Positions 33,513 to 41,298 of a DNA stretch of 64,000 nucleotides are shown one piece after another (the stretch's first letter is position 1; every line of letters starts with the position of its first letter). Both the position numbers and the translations under genes were made by a program. The stretch is from the IMG/VR virus record IMGVR_UViG_3300009425_000016, positions 1 to 64,000 of that record; one strand, 5' to 3'. Origin of the DNA: a virus. The notes under the pieces were generated by a model. That model saw only the letters and a program-made list of their open reading frames with translations, was not told where the DNA came from and did not search any database.

Positions 33513-34140
33513 ATACGCAGTCGCATGTATATGTGTTGGTGACAAATACAATGTAAAAGATATAAAACGTCTAGAAAAAATGGTTTTTGAAAATACCACA
33601 TATAATATAAACTTTCGAGTATTTGATGAACCAATTCTTCCCAAATGGTGGACTAAAGTTTTATATCATTCCCCCATGATAGAACAATTCGAAGAAGAAG
33701 TTGTATTAGCATTTGATTTAGATGTTATCATTAAGGGCAATATAGATAAACTATTTGATTGGGTTGAACAACAAAATTATCTATGTGCATGTTGGAGTAG
33801 ATGGAGAGAACATATGGAGAATTTTGAAAAGCGGAGGATACAAAAAGAATGTTGCACTCCTTATAACTCCTCTATATTAGGATGGAAACCAAATAACAGT
33901 TTAAAAGTATGGGAAGAATTTGAATTTGAAGATATTGAAAAATGTGGTGGATTTGATATATATCTTTGGATGAAATATCTTGATCCCATTCGTATACCAG
34001 ACCATTTTTATTATTCTGCTAGTCATTCTAATTATCAAGAATTAGATTATCCAATAGCCCTTTTTAATAAAGGATATTCTGACGGACTAGAAAAGGGGGA
34101 AATATATTCTACTGTTCATTGGACTAAAAAATATATCTAA
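33505..34140 (+). CDS. Glycosyltransferase-like protein (DxD)
   Basis: A 211-aa protein beginning with a donor-domain strand (YAVACICVGDKYNVKD). FRVFDEPILPKWWTKV follows, then VVLAFDLDVIIKGNID with the D71-x-D73 metal motif typical of GT-A enzymes. NYLCACWSRWRE and CTPYNSSILGWKP follow as acceptor-side strands, the usual order in GT8/GT-like enzymes. No export signal is seen. The end overlaps the 3' end of the convergent oxygenase-like gene by 4 bp. It is related in layout to 31362-32114 and 34801-35532, making three such transferases at this end of the island. Confidence 0.8.
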   Translation: MFKYAVACICVGDKYNVKDIKRLEKMVFENTTYNINFRVFDEPILPKWWTKVLYHSPMIEQFEEEVVLAFDLDVIIKGNIDKLFDWVEQQNYLCACWSRWREHMENFEKRRIQKECCTPYNSSILGWKPNNSLKVWEEFEFEDIEKCGGFDIYLWMKYLDPIRIPDHFYYSASHSNYQELDYPIALFNKGYSDGLEKGEIYSTVHWTKKYI

Positions 34141-34808
34141 TACCAAACACCATTAGGACTTTCATGTACTAATCCTATATCCTCTTTTAAAACTTCATTA
34201 CAAAATTCCACATCTTCATGAAGATCATTATTCATCATAAATCCAACTGAAAATCTATTACAATTTGTTCCCGCACAATGCCAAGCATATTCTTTATTTT
34301 CTTCAACATGATCTAAATGACTAATAATTTTCAAAGATTTAATATTCCATCCTACAGTATCTTGATATTCTTCAATTTCTTTTGAATCACCATAAATTCT
34401 AGAAATACCTGCACCCGTTTCTGACCAAGAAAATATTATATTTCTGCCTGGGATATTCGCATTATGATGCCATGCAACATATCCATCAGGGGGGTAATGT
34501 TGACATAAAGGACTTCTTCTTGCTCCCACTAAAGAAGCTAATTTATTTGATAATTTTAAAAGTTCTTCATGAGGTTCAGAAGCTTCCAGACCAAAATCAT
34601 TTGATAATATATGTGTAGGCCCGCCAGATCCTGAATCACCTTCCATCATATTAAACAAATATTCATCAGAAATAGCCTCTTCTTTTGAAATTATTTCTCT
34701 TTTATTACTATCTTCAATATTTCCATCACTTTTAATAAAATCGAATATAAAAGGTTCAAATAATTTTAAAATTTTTAAAATATCTTGTGGTATATCTTTT
34801 TCAATCAT
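34137..34808 (-). CDS. Putative 2OG-Fe(II) oxygenase of the marine-phage 'WHxN' type
   Basis: A 223-aa protein in which CQHYPPDGYVAWHHNANIPGR is the metal-site region and IIFSWSETGAGISRIYG the next strands. YAWHCAGTNCNRFSVGF gives the distal H177 and R185. The pattern is like small 2OG oxygenase-like proteins common in marine T4-like phages. The expected aspartate of HxD is replaced: the local sequence is H114-H115-N116-A-N118. It could coordinate iron through Asn, use another ligand, or be catalytically inactive. It overlaps the upstream glycosyltransferase by 8 bp. A role modifying the product of that enzyme is plausible. Confidence 0.6.
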   Translation of the reverse strand: MIEKDIPQDILKILKLFEPFIFDFIKSDGNIEDSNKREIISKEEAISDEYLFNMMEGDSGSGGPTHILSNDFGLEASEPHEELLKLSNKLASLVGARRSPLCQHYPPDGYVAWHHNANIPGRNIIFSWSETGAGISRIYGDSKEIEEYQDTVGWNIKSLKIISHLDHVEENKEYAWHCAGTNCNRFSVGFMMNNDLHEDVEFCNEVLKEDIGLVHESPNGVWY

Positions 34809-35532
34809 GCCAACCTGTTCCTTTGGGATAACTTAAAAATACAATATCTGAATAATTAACATTTTCTATTTCACAATCATATCCTGGTGCTGTAAAATTC
34901 CATAAACAATCATCATTTTTTATTGTATTAAAATACCAATTCCATTTTATATCATTTCTGTACCATTCATCTTCTTTATCACATAACATTAAATGTAATG
35001 GAAATTGATCCCACATTTCAACAGGACCTTTCTCATATTTAAAATCCCATCTTGAATGCCAATTATGCTCCATCTTCCATTGCCAATTATTCCACCATTC
35101 CTCCATAAATGTTTTCATTTTTTTATTATTTTTCCAAACAAAAGCACCACCATGAGGTCTTTCTTCTTCATGAATGTTCCACCAACATGCTGATGCACAA
35201 TAAGGTCTAATTTTCGTAAAAACTATATCATTATCACAAAGTGCATCAAATACATTATTTGCATTGTCTGATAAACAAACTACATCAGCATCTAAAAAAC
35301 ATGTAATATCATAGGGGGTTTTTGTTAATGCCCACAATTTAGCCCTGATTGTTTTAGGAGCACCGCCAATAACATTGTCAAATATATGATTTCCTGGATC
35401 TAAGATCCATTCATTGTCAGTAACTAATGTGATTGGATATTGTGTATATTCTTTTATGCTGTCGGCGAGGAGTTGTGCCGCAGTAAGAAATCTTTTATTT
35501 TTGGAAGCGACAACAAGAAATCCATTATTCAT
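34801..35532 (-). CDS. Glycosyltransferase-like protein (DxD)
   Basis: The start is set at ATG 35532 (MNNGFLVVASKNKRF), which overlaps the stop of the upstream gene by 8 bp. The longer open frame has no support. In the 243-aa protein, FLVVASKNKRFLTAAQLLADS is the first beta-alpha unit and YPITLVTDN the second. ITCFLDADVVCLS has the metal motif D81-x-D83, and HGGAFVWKNNK is an acceptor-loop region. It resembles GT8-like transferases or nucleotide-diphosphosugar transferases. It is adjacent to the tail-fibre gene group, so virion glycosylation is one possible role. Confidence 0.82.
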   Translation of the reverse strand: MNNGFLVVASKNKRFLTAAQLLADSIKEYTQYPITLVTDNEWILDPGNHIFDNVIGGAPKTIRAKLWALTKTPYDITCFLDADVVCLSDNANNVFDALCDNDIVFTKIRPYCASACWWNIHEEERPHGGAFVWKNNKKMKTFMEEWWNNWQWKMEHNWHSRWDFKYEKGPVEMWDQFPLHLMLCDKEDEWYRNDIKWNWYFNTIKNDDCLWNFTAPGYDCEIENVNYSDIVFLSYPKGTGWHD

Positions 35533-35992
35533 TTTCTTCAATTGCTGGTTTGAGAACATTTCCCCATTCAGTAAGACCATGAATTGGATCACTGATTGAT
35601 TTTAGTAATAATACAGTAACCCACGCATTTAATTCTACAAGATTTGTTGATTTTCTTATTTTGGAACGAAGAATTTTATCTTTAGACTCTTTCACTTCTG
35701 ATATTTCAAATGCTTTTAATTTTGTATCAAATAATGTTTTTAAATCATCTTGAGCTTTATCTGATTCTTCTTCTTTTTTTTGATTTATTATTTTTCTTTG
35801 AGAATGGGCATGTGAGAAATCATCTATTTCTTTAGGAGTAAATTTTTTGAAAAATTCTTCCCAATGCTCTGTTCCTACAGAGGTTTGTATCGAATATGTA
35901 TCATCATCATTTGTGTTTTTTAATAAAATTGCAATAGAGGTTTTTTCAGAATTAGTCCAAATTCCTTCAACCACTTCATCACTAAATATCAT
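35525..35992 (-). CDS. Hypothetical protein at the end of the fibre module (155 aa)
   Basis: A short beta-rich start (SIAILLKNTNDDDTYSIQTSV) is followed by a long charged helical region (SQRKIINQKKEEESDKAQDD and onward). The C-terminus is hydrophobic (LVELNAWVTVLLLKSISDPIHG) with a proline turn. No family is recognised. It follows the repeat-rich fibre-like gene by a 21-bp gap, uses an AGGAT ribosome site, and overlaps the glycosyltransferase start. A chaperone or assembly factor for the fibres is possible from position only. Confidence 0.6.
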   Translation of the reverse strand: MIFSDEVVEGIWTNSEKTSIAILLKNTNDDDTYSIQTSVGTEHWEEFFKKFTPKEIDDFSHAHSQRKIINQKKEEESDKAQDDLKTLFDTKLKAFEISEVKESKDKILRSKIRKSTNLVELNAWVTVLLLKSISDPIHGLTEWGNVLKPAIEENE

Positions 35993-36013
35993 AATTTATC
36001 CTATTATATTGTA

Positions 36014-37108
36014 TTATCCAATTCTCTTATAAAGATTATAAGTGGTTATAATGTTAGAGCTACCATCATTTTGAATTGTAGCTCCTGTCCAATACCCAGT
36101 ATATTGTCCGGTATATTGTCCGCTATATTGTGTAGAATATTGTCCAGTGTAATATGGCCCGTATCGAGCTCCACCAAAGTTTCCATATTGTACTCTATAT
36201 TGTCCTGACCACTGACCAGTATATTGTCCGGTATATTGTCCGCTATATTGTGTAGAATATTGTTGATTTGCTACAGAACACATATAGTCAGTAAATCCAC
36301 CAACTTGTGTCCAAGTTCCAGATCCAGATGCTGATCCCGTTTTTATTTCATAATTTCCCACATTATTTCCACCACTGCCTCCAGTAATACGATTCATCCA
36401 ATGTGCGACTAATGTTTCTATTTCCGCATCTGTCATTTCTTGAACATCTCCACCAGTTCCCTTATATTTTACTGGTTGTTTGCTTCCCACACTACCTGTA
36501 GAAGTTTTTCTCCAAAGATAAATATTTGTGCTGTGTGAATCTTGTGCGGTTGTTTGTGCATAAGCTGCATGTTCTCCACCAGAGGGGGCATTAGTTCCTC
36601 CATGAACATCTATCCACGTTCCTCCTAATGAACCTGAGGGATTGCTTGCTCCCAAATAATATGAACCAACTCCCGTATTGGCTCCCGTTAAAACATATAC
36701 TTCTTGACAACATCTCATAATATCATCTACCAATTTAGCGGTATTCATTTCTTGTAAGACGCCCGATCCTTCCCAAGCTAAAGGCCATACTTCTCCTCCT
36801 GTGGCTTCTGCGGAATTATCATTTGCGCGAAGACCATATGAATTGACTGTAGAAGATCCACTACCAGTAGGATGATACCCCACAGCATCATCTCTTTTAG
36901 TATCAATGAAGTGTCCTAAATTTCCAGTTGTAGTTGTTGATCTTAATTGAATGTTTCCGCGTTGTGCATCAGATTGGTCACTTGCCCATTTTGCTAAAAT
37001 AACAGGAACAATTTTATCCTTTATATTAGCATCTGTCATTTCTCTTAAACTGCTGTTACCTGGGTCTAAATCTGATACCCACAACGGTCTATTATCACCT
37101 GCCGCCAT
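36014..37108 (-). CDS. Fibre-like protein with three internal modules and a Tyr/Gln/Gly repeat tail
   Basis: A 364-aa protein with no recognised enzyme motif. Three copies of a ~100-residue unit are visible. The helical starts are LREMTDANIKDKIV (21-34), LQEMNTAKLVDDIM (118-131) and VQEMTDAEIETLVA (222-235). Each is followed by beta-rich sequence ending in a GTW/GxxG turn (SLGGTWIDVHGG, SGTWTQVGGF). Residues 283-342 then consist of Y-x-G-Q units, with the 16-mer QYSTQYSGQYTGQYTG occurring twice, 40 residues apart, around a central part with NFGGARYGPYYTG. The position among fibre genes and the repeats suggest a surface-exposed virion or adhesion protein. Confidence 0.7.
   Translation of the reverse strand: MAAGDNRPLWVSDLDPGNSSLREMTDANIKDKIVPVILAKWASDQSDAQRGNIQLRSTTTTGNLGHFIDTKRDDAVGYHPTGSGSSTVNSYGLRANDNSAEATGGEVWPLAWEGSGVLQEMNTAKLVDDIMRCCQEVYVLTGANTGVGSYYLGASNPSGSLGGTWIDVHGGTNAPSGGEHAAYAQTTAQDSHSTNIYLWRKTSTGSVGSKQPVKYKGTGGDVQEMTDAEIETLVAHWMNRITGGSGGNNVGNYEIKTGSASGSGTWTQVGGFTDYMCSVANQQYSTQYSGQYTGQYTGQWSGQYRVQYGNFGGARYGPYYTGQYSTQYSGQYTGQYTGYWTGATIQNDGSSNIITTYNLYKRIG
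36096..36263. repeat. 48-bp direct repeat with 120-bp spacing inside the fibre-like gene
   Basis: Identical 48-bp copies at 36096-36143 and 36216-36263, exactly 120 bp (40 codons) apart. They encode the duplicated Tyr/Gln/Gly 16-mer. The nucleotide identity, not just the protein repeat, indicates recent duplication or gene conversion. The phase keeps the frame, so copy number could change by recombination without frameshift. Confidence 0.85.
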
Positions 37109-37121
37109 ATTTTATCCTTTA

Positions 37122-38132
37122 TTATGGTCCTAATCTTGTTCCTGAGGTATTGAATACACCAAAAGTAACCCATTGTGCTAATCCATTTCCGTCAGAATCT
37201 TGTAACAATTTATATTGTGCGGGAGATCCGCCTGAAATTGTGACAGTATTAGATAAAGTTACAGTATTTCCATGTCCCATTGTTATAGCTACATCTCTAC
37301 CCAATCCACCAAGAAGACCACTATCAATAATGACTTCTTGTGCTGCATTCATTGTAATAGTATCTTCTGCTTCAGAATTTTGAATAATATTTCCGGATAA
37401 TTTAAGCTTATCAGCAGTTACTTGTACGGTTCCGTTTACAGCATTATCAATGGTTTCCCCGTTGCCAAATGTAATAGTATTCCCACCAAATGATACATTA
37501 TCACTAATTTCCCATTTGGTTCCTGTATCATTCCACAATATACTATGATCAGTCGCTCCATCATTTACTTGAATACCGGCACCAGTAGCAGTTGCTGTAG
37601 TTTTTGTCTCAGCATTTGATAATTCAATAGTTTTGTCTGTAACAACAACTGTCGTCGATTCTACTACAGTTTGTGTACCTTGAATAGTTAAATTTCCTGT
37701 AATAACTGTATGAGCCGCCGCCAATTGTAAATGAGAAGCACTTAGTCCAATTTTAGCTGAAGTTTCGGCTATGATTTGAGATGTATTAACTAATATTTTC
37801 TCATTCCCTGCACTAGCATTTCCTGCATAAATTTTTATTTCATCTTCATCATTACCCCATCCTTCATGGACTGTAATTTTTGTATCTTTATCTTTATCTG
37901 TTAAATCACCAAATGATACCCACTCCGCATCATGATATCCTTCATATTTTCCTAAAGTTGAATTATATCTAACTTGACCAGTATTCGGACCATACACTCC
38001 CGCGGGTCTTTGAGCAGTGGTTCCAACAGGAACGGTCATATAACCAGTAGTGTTGAAAATCGTGTTTCCTGTGATTACCTGATCACCATCGATATCAACT
38101 GTTTGTGATAATTCATAAGCTCGTGATGTCAT
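37122..38132 (-). CDS. Tail-fibre-like structural protein (336 aa)
   Basis: Beta-rich, low in cysteine, with modules also present in the larger fibre gene 38649-41084. The first is VRYNSTLGKYEGYHDAEW then DKDKDTKITVHEG and DEDEIKIYAG (there VIRYNTTLDRYEGY, DSDQDTKITVET and DEDQIKFYTEG). The second is LTIQGTQTVVESTTVVVTDK with HSILWNDTGTKWEI (there LHITGTTTEVKSDTMTITDP with AFIWDESLDEF). The two genes therefore share at least two duplicated units in the same order. The end (ISGGSPAQYKLLQDSDGNGLAQWVTFG) looks like a trimer tip strand. It is probably a fibre or fibre-associated virion protein. Confidence 0.7.
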   Translation of the reverse strand: MTSRAYELSQTVDIDGDQVITGNTIFNTTGYMTVPVGTTAQRPAGVYGPNTGQVRYNSTLGKYEGYHDAEWVSFGDLTDKDKDTKITVHEGWGNDEDEIKIYAGNASAGNEKILVNTSQIIAETSAKIGLSASHLQLAAAHTVITGNLTIQGTQTVVESTTVVVTDKTIELSNAETKTTATATGAGIQVNDGATDHSILWNDTGTKWEISDNVSFGGNTITFGNGETIDNAVNGTVQVTADKLKLSGNIIQNSEAEDTITMNAAQEVIIDSGLLGGLGRDVAITMGHGNTVTLSNTVTISGGSPAQYKLLQDSDGNGLAQWVTFGVFNTSGTRLGP

Positions 38133-38137
38133 TTTTA

Positions 38138-38656
38138 TTATTCCTTCGTTTTATTTTTAGTAATCCAATTGTCGATGGATGTCCAATCGACCCAATCTTC
38201 TAATTGATTTAATGCTTTAAAGGTCATATTTTGTAATCCTCCAAAATTAGGAGAAAATAGATCATTGTCTATCATATCACCCGCATCCATTTTTGTAATA
38301 TCTAATTCTATAATACTATCATTTAATATATTTATGTCATTTAATGATTCTTCGTGCTTACTCTGATCAACTGCCCAAGTATTTGTAGCTGGGTCATGTG
38401 TTCCATATTTACTTAATATTTCTGCTCTATTATTTAAATAAATTTGATGATGTTGTTTAATTGCTCTTGCGCATATAAACAATTTCCAAAAAATTGCAGT
38501 TTTTTCTACATCTCGTTGTAAATATGCACTTGTGTGAAAATCTTTTGTCCATAATTCATTTATAAAAATGACATATTCTTCATCAGTAAAATATGCATAT
38601 CTAATTTTCACATTTTTATCATTATTTACAACTTCTTCTTTTTTTTTATTACTCAA
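38138..38656 (-). CDS. Hypothetical protein between fibre genes (172 aa)
   Basis: A charged, mostly helical protein with no motif I recognise. Landmarks are VKIRYAYFTDEEYVIFINEL, a cysteine-containing helix (FWKLFICARAIKQHH), and an acidic C-terminus with LNQLEDWVDWTS and IDNWITKNKTKE. It overlaps the upstream fibre gene by 8 bp and is followed 5 bp later by the next fibre gene. A non-fibrous gene wedged between fibre genes is often an assembly chaperone or adaptor, which is offered only as a possibility. Confidence 0.6.
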   Translation of the reverse strand: MSNKKKEEVVNNDKNVKIRYAYFTDEEYVIFINELWTKDFHTSAYLQRDVEKTAIFWKLFICARAIKQHHQIYLNNRAEILSKYGTHDPATNTWAVDQSKHEESLNDINILNDSIIELDITKMDAGDMIDNDLFSPNFGGLQNMTFKALNQLEDWVDWTSIDNWITKNKTKE

Positions 38657-41084
38657 TTTCTTCCATTAATATTTTATATTTTTTACCTGTCAAATTATTT
38701 GTTAATGACAAGTAATCGCTTTCCTCGACGACTTTCCAATCGCCACGTTCATTTTTCAAATTTAAGTCAGAAGTATATATGTTAGCCCATCTTAAAGCAG
38801 CACTTCCCATATCTCTCGTTCCATTAGCATCAGGTAAAACATCTGAAGCGAAATAACCTCCAGACATATCAATATTCGAGTTAAATGTCGCTAATCCTGT
38901 AAAAGAAGATGTAGTTCCCACCAAAAGATTATCTTCAATTTCTATTGCTCCACAATGGAAATTTTCATAATCCGCTATTGTTACATTTCCTGCTGCTGAT
39001 CCATCATCTCCTACACGACATGTTGAAAATTCATCTAAACTTTCATCCCAAATAAATGCCGTATTTCCAAGATCATTAGTTCCTCTAATGAATACAAATC
39101 CGGTATCATAAGCATTATTTGTTGGTACTGTTGAAAAATTATTAAGAACTATAAACGGATCTGTTATAGTCATAGTATCAGATTTAACTTCAGTAGTTGT
39201 TCCTGTAATATGTAAATTACCAATAAGAGTTGTGTCTTGACCTGACGGAGTTATTGTTAATTTTCCATCCGCAGCAACATCAAAAGTAGTATTTGCTGCA
39301 AAACTATGTTCTAATTTTAATTGAGTCGTCTCAAGTCCTCTAACGTGAAGTGTAGATTCAGGAACTTTAACACCAACGCCAATTCTATCATTATACGTAT
39401 CAACAGCAAATGTCGCGTTAGCATGTGATGAGACATCAACACCAATATAAGTATTAGCATAAACAGAAGACCATCCAGCTGTATTTGCCCATCTACTTTT
39501 AGTGTAAACATCAGTATTTTCAAAAGATGTCCACGCCAAAGATTCAACTATATTACCCACTGATTGTGCTGGAATAGTAACAGTAGTTCCGTTGGTCGAT
39601 GTCACCAAACTTTGATCAATTTTTACTCCCTCACTAAACATCTCTATTAATTGAGGGGTATAACCGCCGTTAATTGTAAAAACTGTCTGACTAGCGGTTG
39701 CTACAAATCTCTCTCTTGTCATTGCCGCTTTATGTAGATCTGATGCAGCCATTGACATAACATCTATTATATCGTCTACTCCAACGGTAAAGTTAAGAAA
39801 AGTTATAGCACTTCCTAATGTATCAGTACTATAATCAGCAGTATCTAATTTAATACCGTTCACGAATACTTGTACATAAGACGGATTATATAGTGCACTA
39901 ACTGAAGTAGTTGAGTCTGCGGGATTTGCAATTCTTGTATTATATACTGCTGTAGAGGGGGCGAGAGTATACCACGCTGCAGCGGTATTTGAATAATATT
40001 CCATCTGCCCCTTTGCACCATCCATCTCTTTATTAAATCTAAGCATGCCATCTTCAAGATCAGTTGACGGTCTCTGTGCTGTAGATCCTGATGGAACAGT
40101 AATAGAAGTCTCACCATCTCTTCCTAAAATATTATGACAAAATACGTTGTTAGCCCATACTGATTGTACTCTCTGGTCTGTTTTTCCTATATGAAGTTCA
40201 TTTCCGCTACCGGACCAACTACTTGGTAAAAAATATCCATCATCAGCATCAGCTCCAATATACCATCTCTCTGTTCCTTCAGTATAAAATTTAATTTGAT
40301 CTTCATCACCGCCATGAGTAGTTTCGACGGTTATTTTTGTGTCTTGGTCTGAATCAATAGTTCCACCCAATGACATAAAAGTATTAGAAACATGATCATA
40401 ACCCTCATATCTGTCTAATGTTGTATTATATCTAATTACTCCGCGTAAAGAATGATCTGCATTTGTGGTACTAGATAGATCTGTAATTTCTGGTCTATCT
40501 GAAGTTTCACCAGAAGGTATTTTTAAATGTGAAGTTGTGTTTGCTCCAACCGTGTCCCATACATAAAGGTTTTTCCATCTTTCTGAATTATTACCTAAAC
40601 TAATTGCAGTATTTGTTAAACCAACTTGAGGTAATGGTGTAAGATCTGCAGCAATGTCTGCTAGTATTGTTACAGTATCTACGTCTGGATCATCACCTAA
40701 TTGAATATTTCCTTCTGCTTTAACTACTCCTGCTACGTAAACTGATCCACCGACATTTAAACTTTTTTGAACTGAAACACCACCTTTAAATATAGCAGAG
40801 CCTGTGGACATACTTGCTGTAAAATCATCACTTGTGCCGTCTGTCACATCTCGTAAACTATTGGAGGTTATTCCACCTTCTCCTGTTGTATTAAATTCTA
40901 TTGATCCATTTGCTATTAAATCACCAATTCTTATTCCACCATTTCCATCATCATCTCTTCTTACTACTGTATTTGCGATACCTGCGTCTGTTCCAGCATT
41001 AACGTCGGCAATGACCAAGTTGGTCTGATTACGCCACGTTTCAAAGGTATCAGTTAAAGCTACGTTTGCGAATGAAGTTGCCAT
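38649..41084 (-). CDS. Tail fibre-like structural protein (811 aa)
   Basis: A large beta-rich protein with many Gly, Asn, Ser and Thr and repeated fibre modules. It has two or three 'RxNxTxDxxEGY / DTKITV / DEDQIKFY' units. VPSGSTAQRPSTDLEDGMLRF is a variant of the same unit, and the module with LHITGTTTEVKSDTMTITDP is also found. The C-terminus (RDMGSAALRWANIYTSDLNL, then GDWKVVEESDYLSLTNN and GKKYKILMEEIE) is the kind of end seen on fibres of marine T4-like phages. It starts 10 bp after the small coiled-coil gene. It would bind the host receptor or connect fibre to baseplate. No S74-type self-cleaving chaperone is evident. Confidence 0.75.
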   Translation of the reverse strand: MATSFANVALTDTFETWRNQTNLVIADVNAGTDAGIANTVVRRDDDGNGGIRIGDLIANGSIEFNTTGEGGITSNSLRDVTDGTSDDFTASMSTGSAIFKGGVSVQKSLNVGGSVYVAGVVKAEGNIQLGDDPDVDTVTILADIAADLTPLPQVGLTNTAISLGNNSERWKNLYVWDTVGANTTSHLKIPSGETSDRPEITDLSSTTNADHSLRGVIRYNTTLDRYEGYDHVSNTFMSLGGTIDSDQDTKITVETTHGGDEDQIKFYTEGTERWYIGADADDGYFLPSSWSGSGNELHIGKTDQRVQSVWANNVFCHNILGRDGETSITVPSGSTAQRPSTDLEDGMLRFNKEMDGAKGQMEYYSNTAAAWYTLAPSTAVYNTRIANPADSTTSVSALYNPSYVQVFVNGIKLDTADYSTDTLGSAITFLNFTVGVDDIIDVMSMAASDLHKAAMTRERFVATASQTVFTINGGYTPQLIEMFSEGVKIDQSLVTSTNGTTVTIPAQSVGNIVESLAWTSFENTDVYTKSRWANTAGWSSVYANTYIGVDVSSHANATFAVDTYNDRIGVGVKVPESTLHVRGLETTQLKLEHSFAANTTFDVAADGKLTITPSGQDTTLIGNLHITGTTTEVKSDTMTITDPFIVLNNFSTVPTNNAYDTGFVFIRGTNDLGNTAFIWDESLDEFSTCRVGDDGSAAGNVTIADYENFHCGAIEIEDNLLVGTTSSFTGLATFNSNIDMSGGYFASDVLPDANGTRDMGSAALRWANIYTSDLNLKNERGDWKVVEESDYLSLTNNLTGKKYKILMEEIE

Positions 41085-41094
41085 GTGTTAATCC

Positions 41095-41298
41095 CTAATA
41101 GTTAATAAATTTTTTAATTTCTAATATTTCCGCTTTTATTTCAGAAATTTCCGTCTTTAGTGTATTTATCTCCGCTTGTCTACTGTCAGCTTGCCTTTTT
41201 ACTAATCTATGGGCAGTTAATGCATCTATATCATTTCTTAATATTGCATTGCTTTCAGTATCTTTCAGAAATCCTGGAGCGTCTGTTAAAATTTTCAT
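41095..41298 (-). CDS. Small coiled-coil protein (67 aa)
   Basis: Starts within an ATGA overlap with the end of the 2003-aa gene. The C-terminal half has a regular heptad pattern of I/L with charged residues (INTLKTEISEIKAEILEIKK), a strong coiled-coil signature. The N-terminal half (ILTDAPGFLKDTESNAILRND) is less ordered. Small trimeric or dimeric coiled coils near fibre genes commonly act as connectors or whisker-like elements. I do not recognise this one. Confidence 0.65.
   Translation of the reverse strand: MKILTDAPGFLKDTESNAILRNDIDALTAHRLVKRQADSRQAEINTLKTEISEIKAEILEIKKFINY

Noticed and set aside
34801-35592. Longer start for the glycosyltransferase (ATG near 35592)
   Set aside because: The added residues lie in another gene's coding region and precede the first strand of the fold; ATG 35532 gives a normal 8-bp overlap.
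36096-36263. Regular direct repeats that could suggest a CRISPR array
   Set aside because: Only two exact copies, both in frame within a protein-coding gene, with coding spacer; no cas genes nearby.
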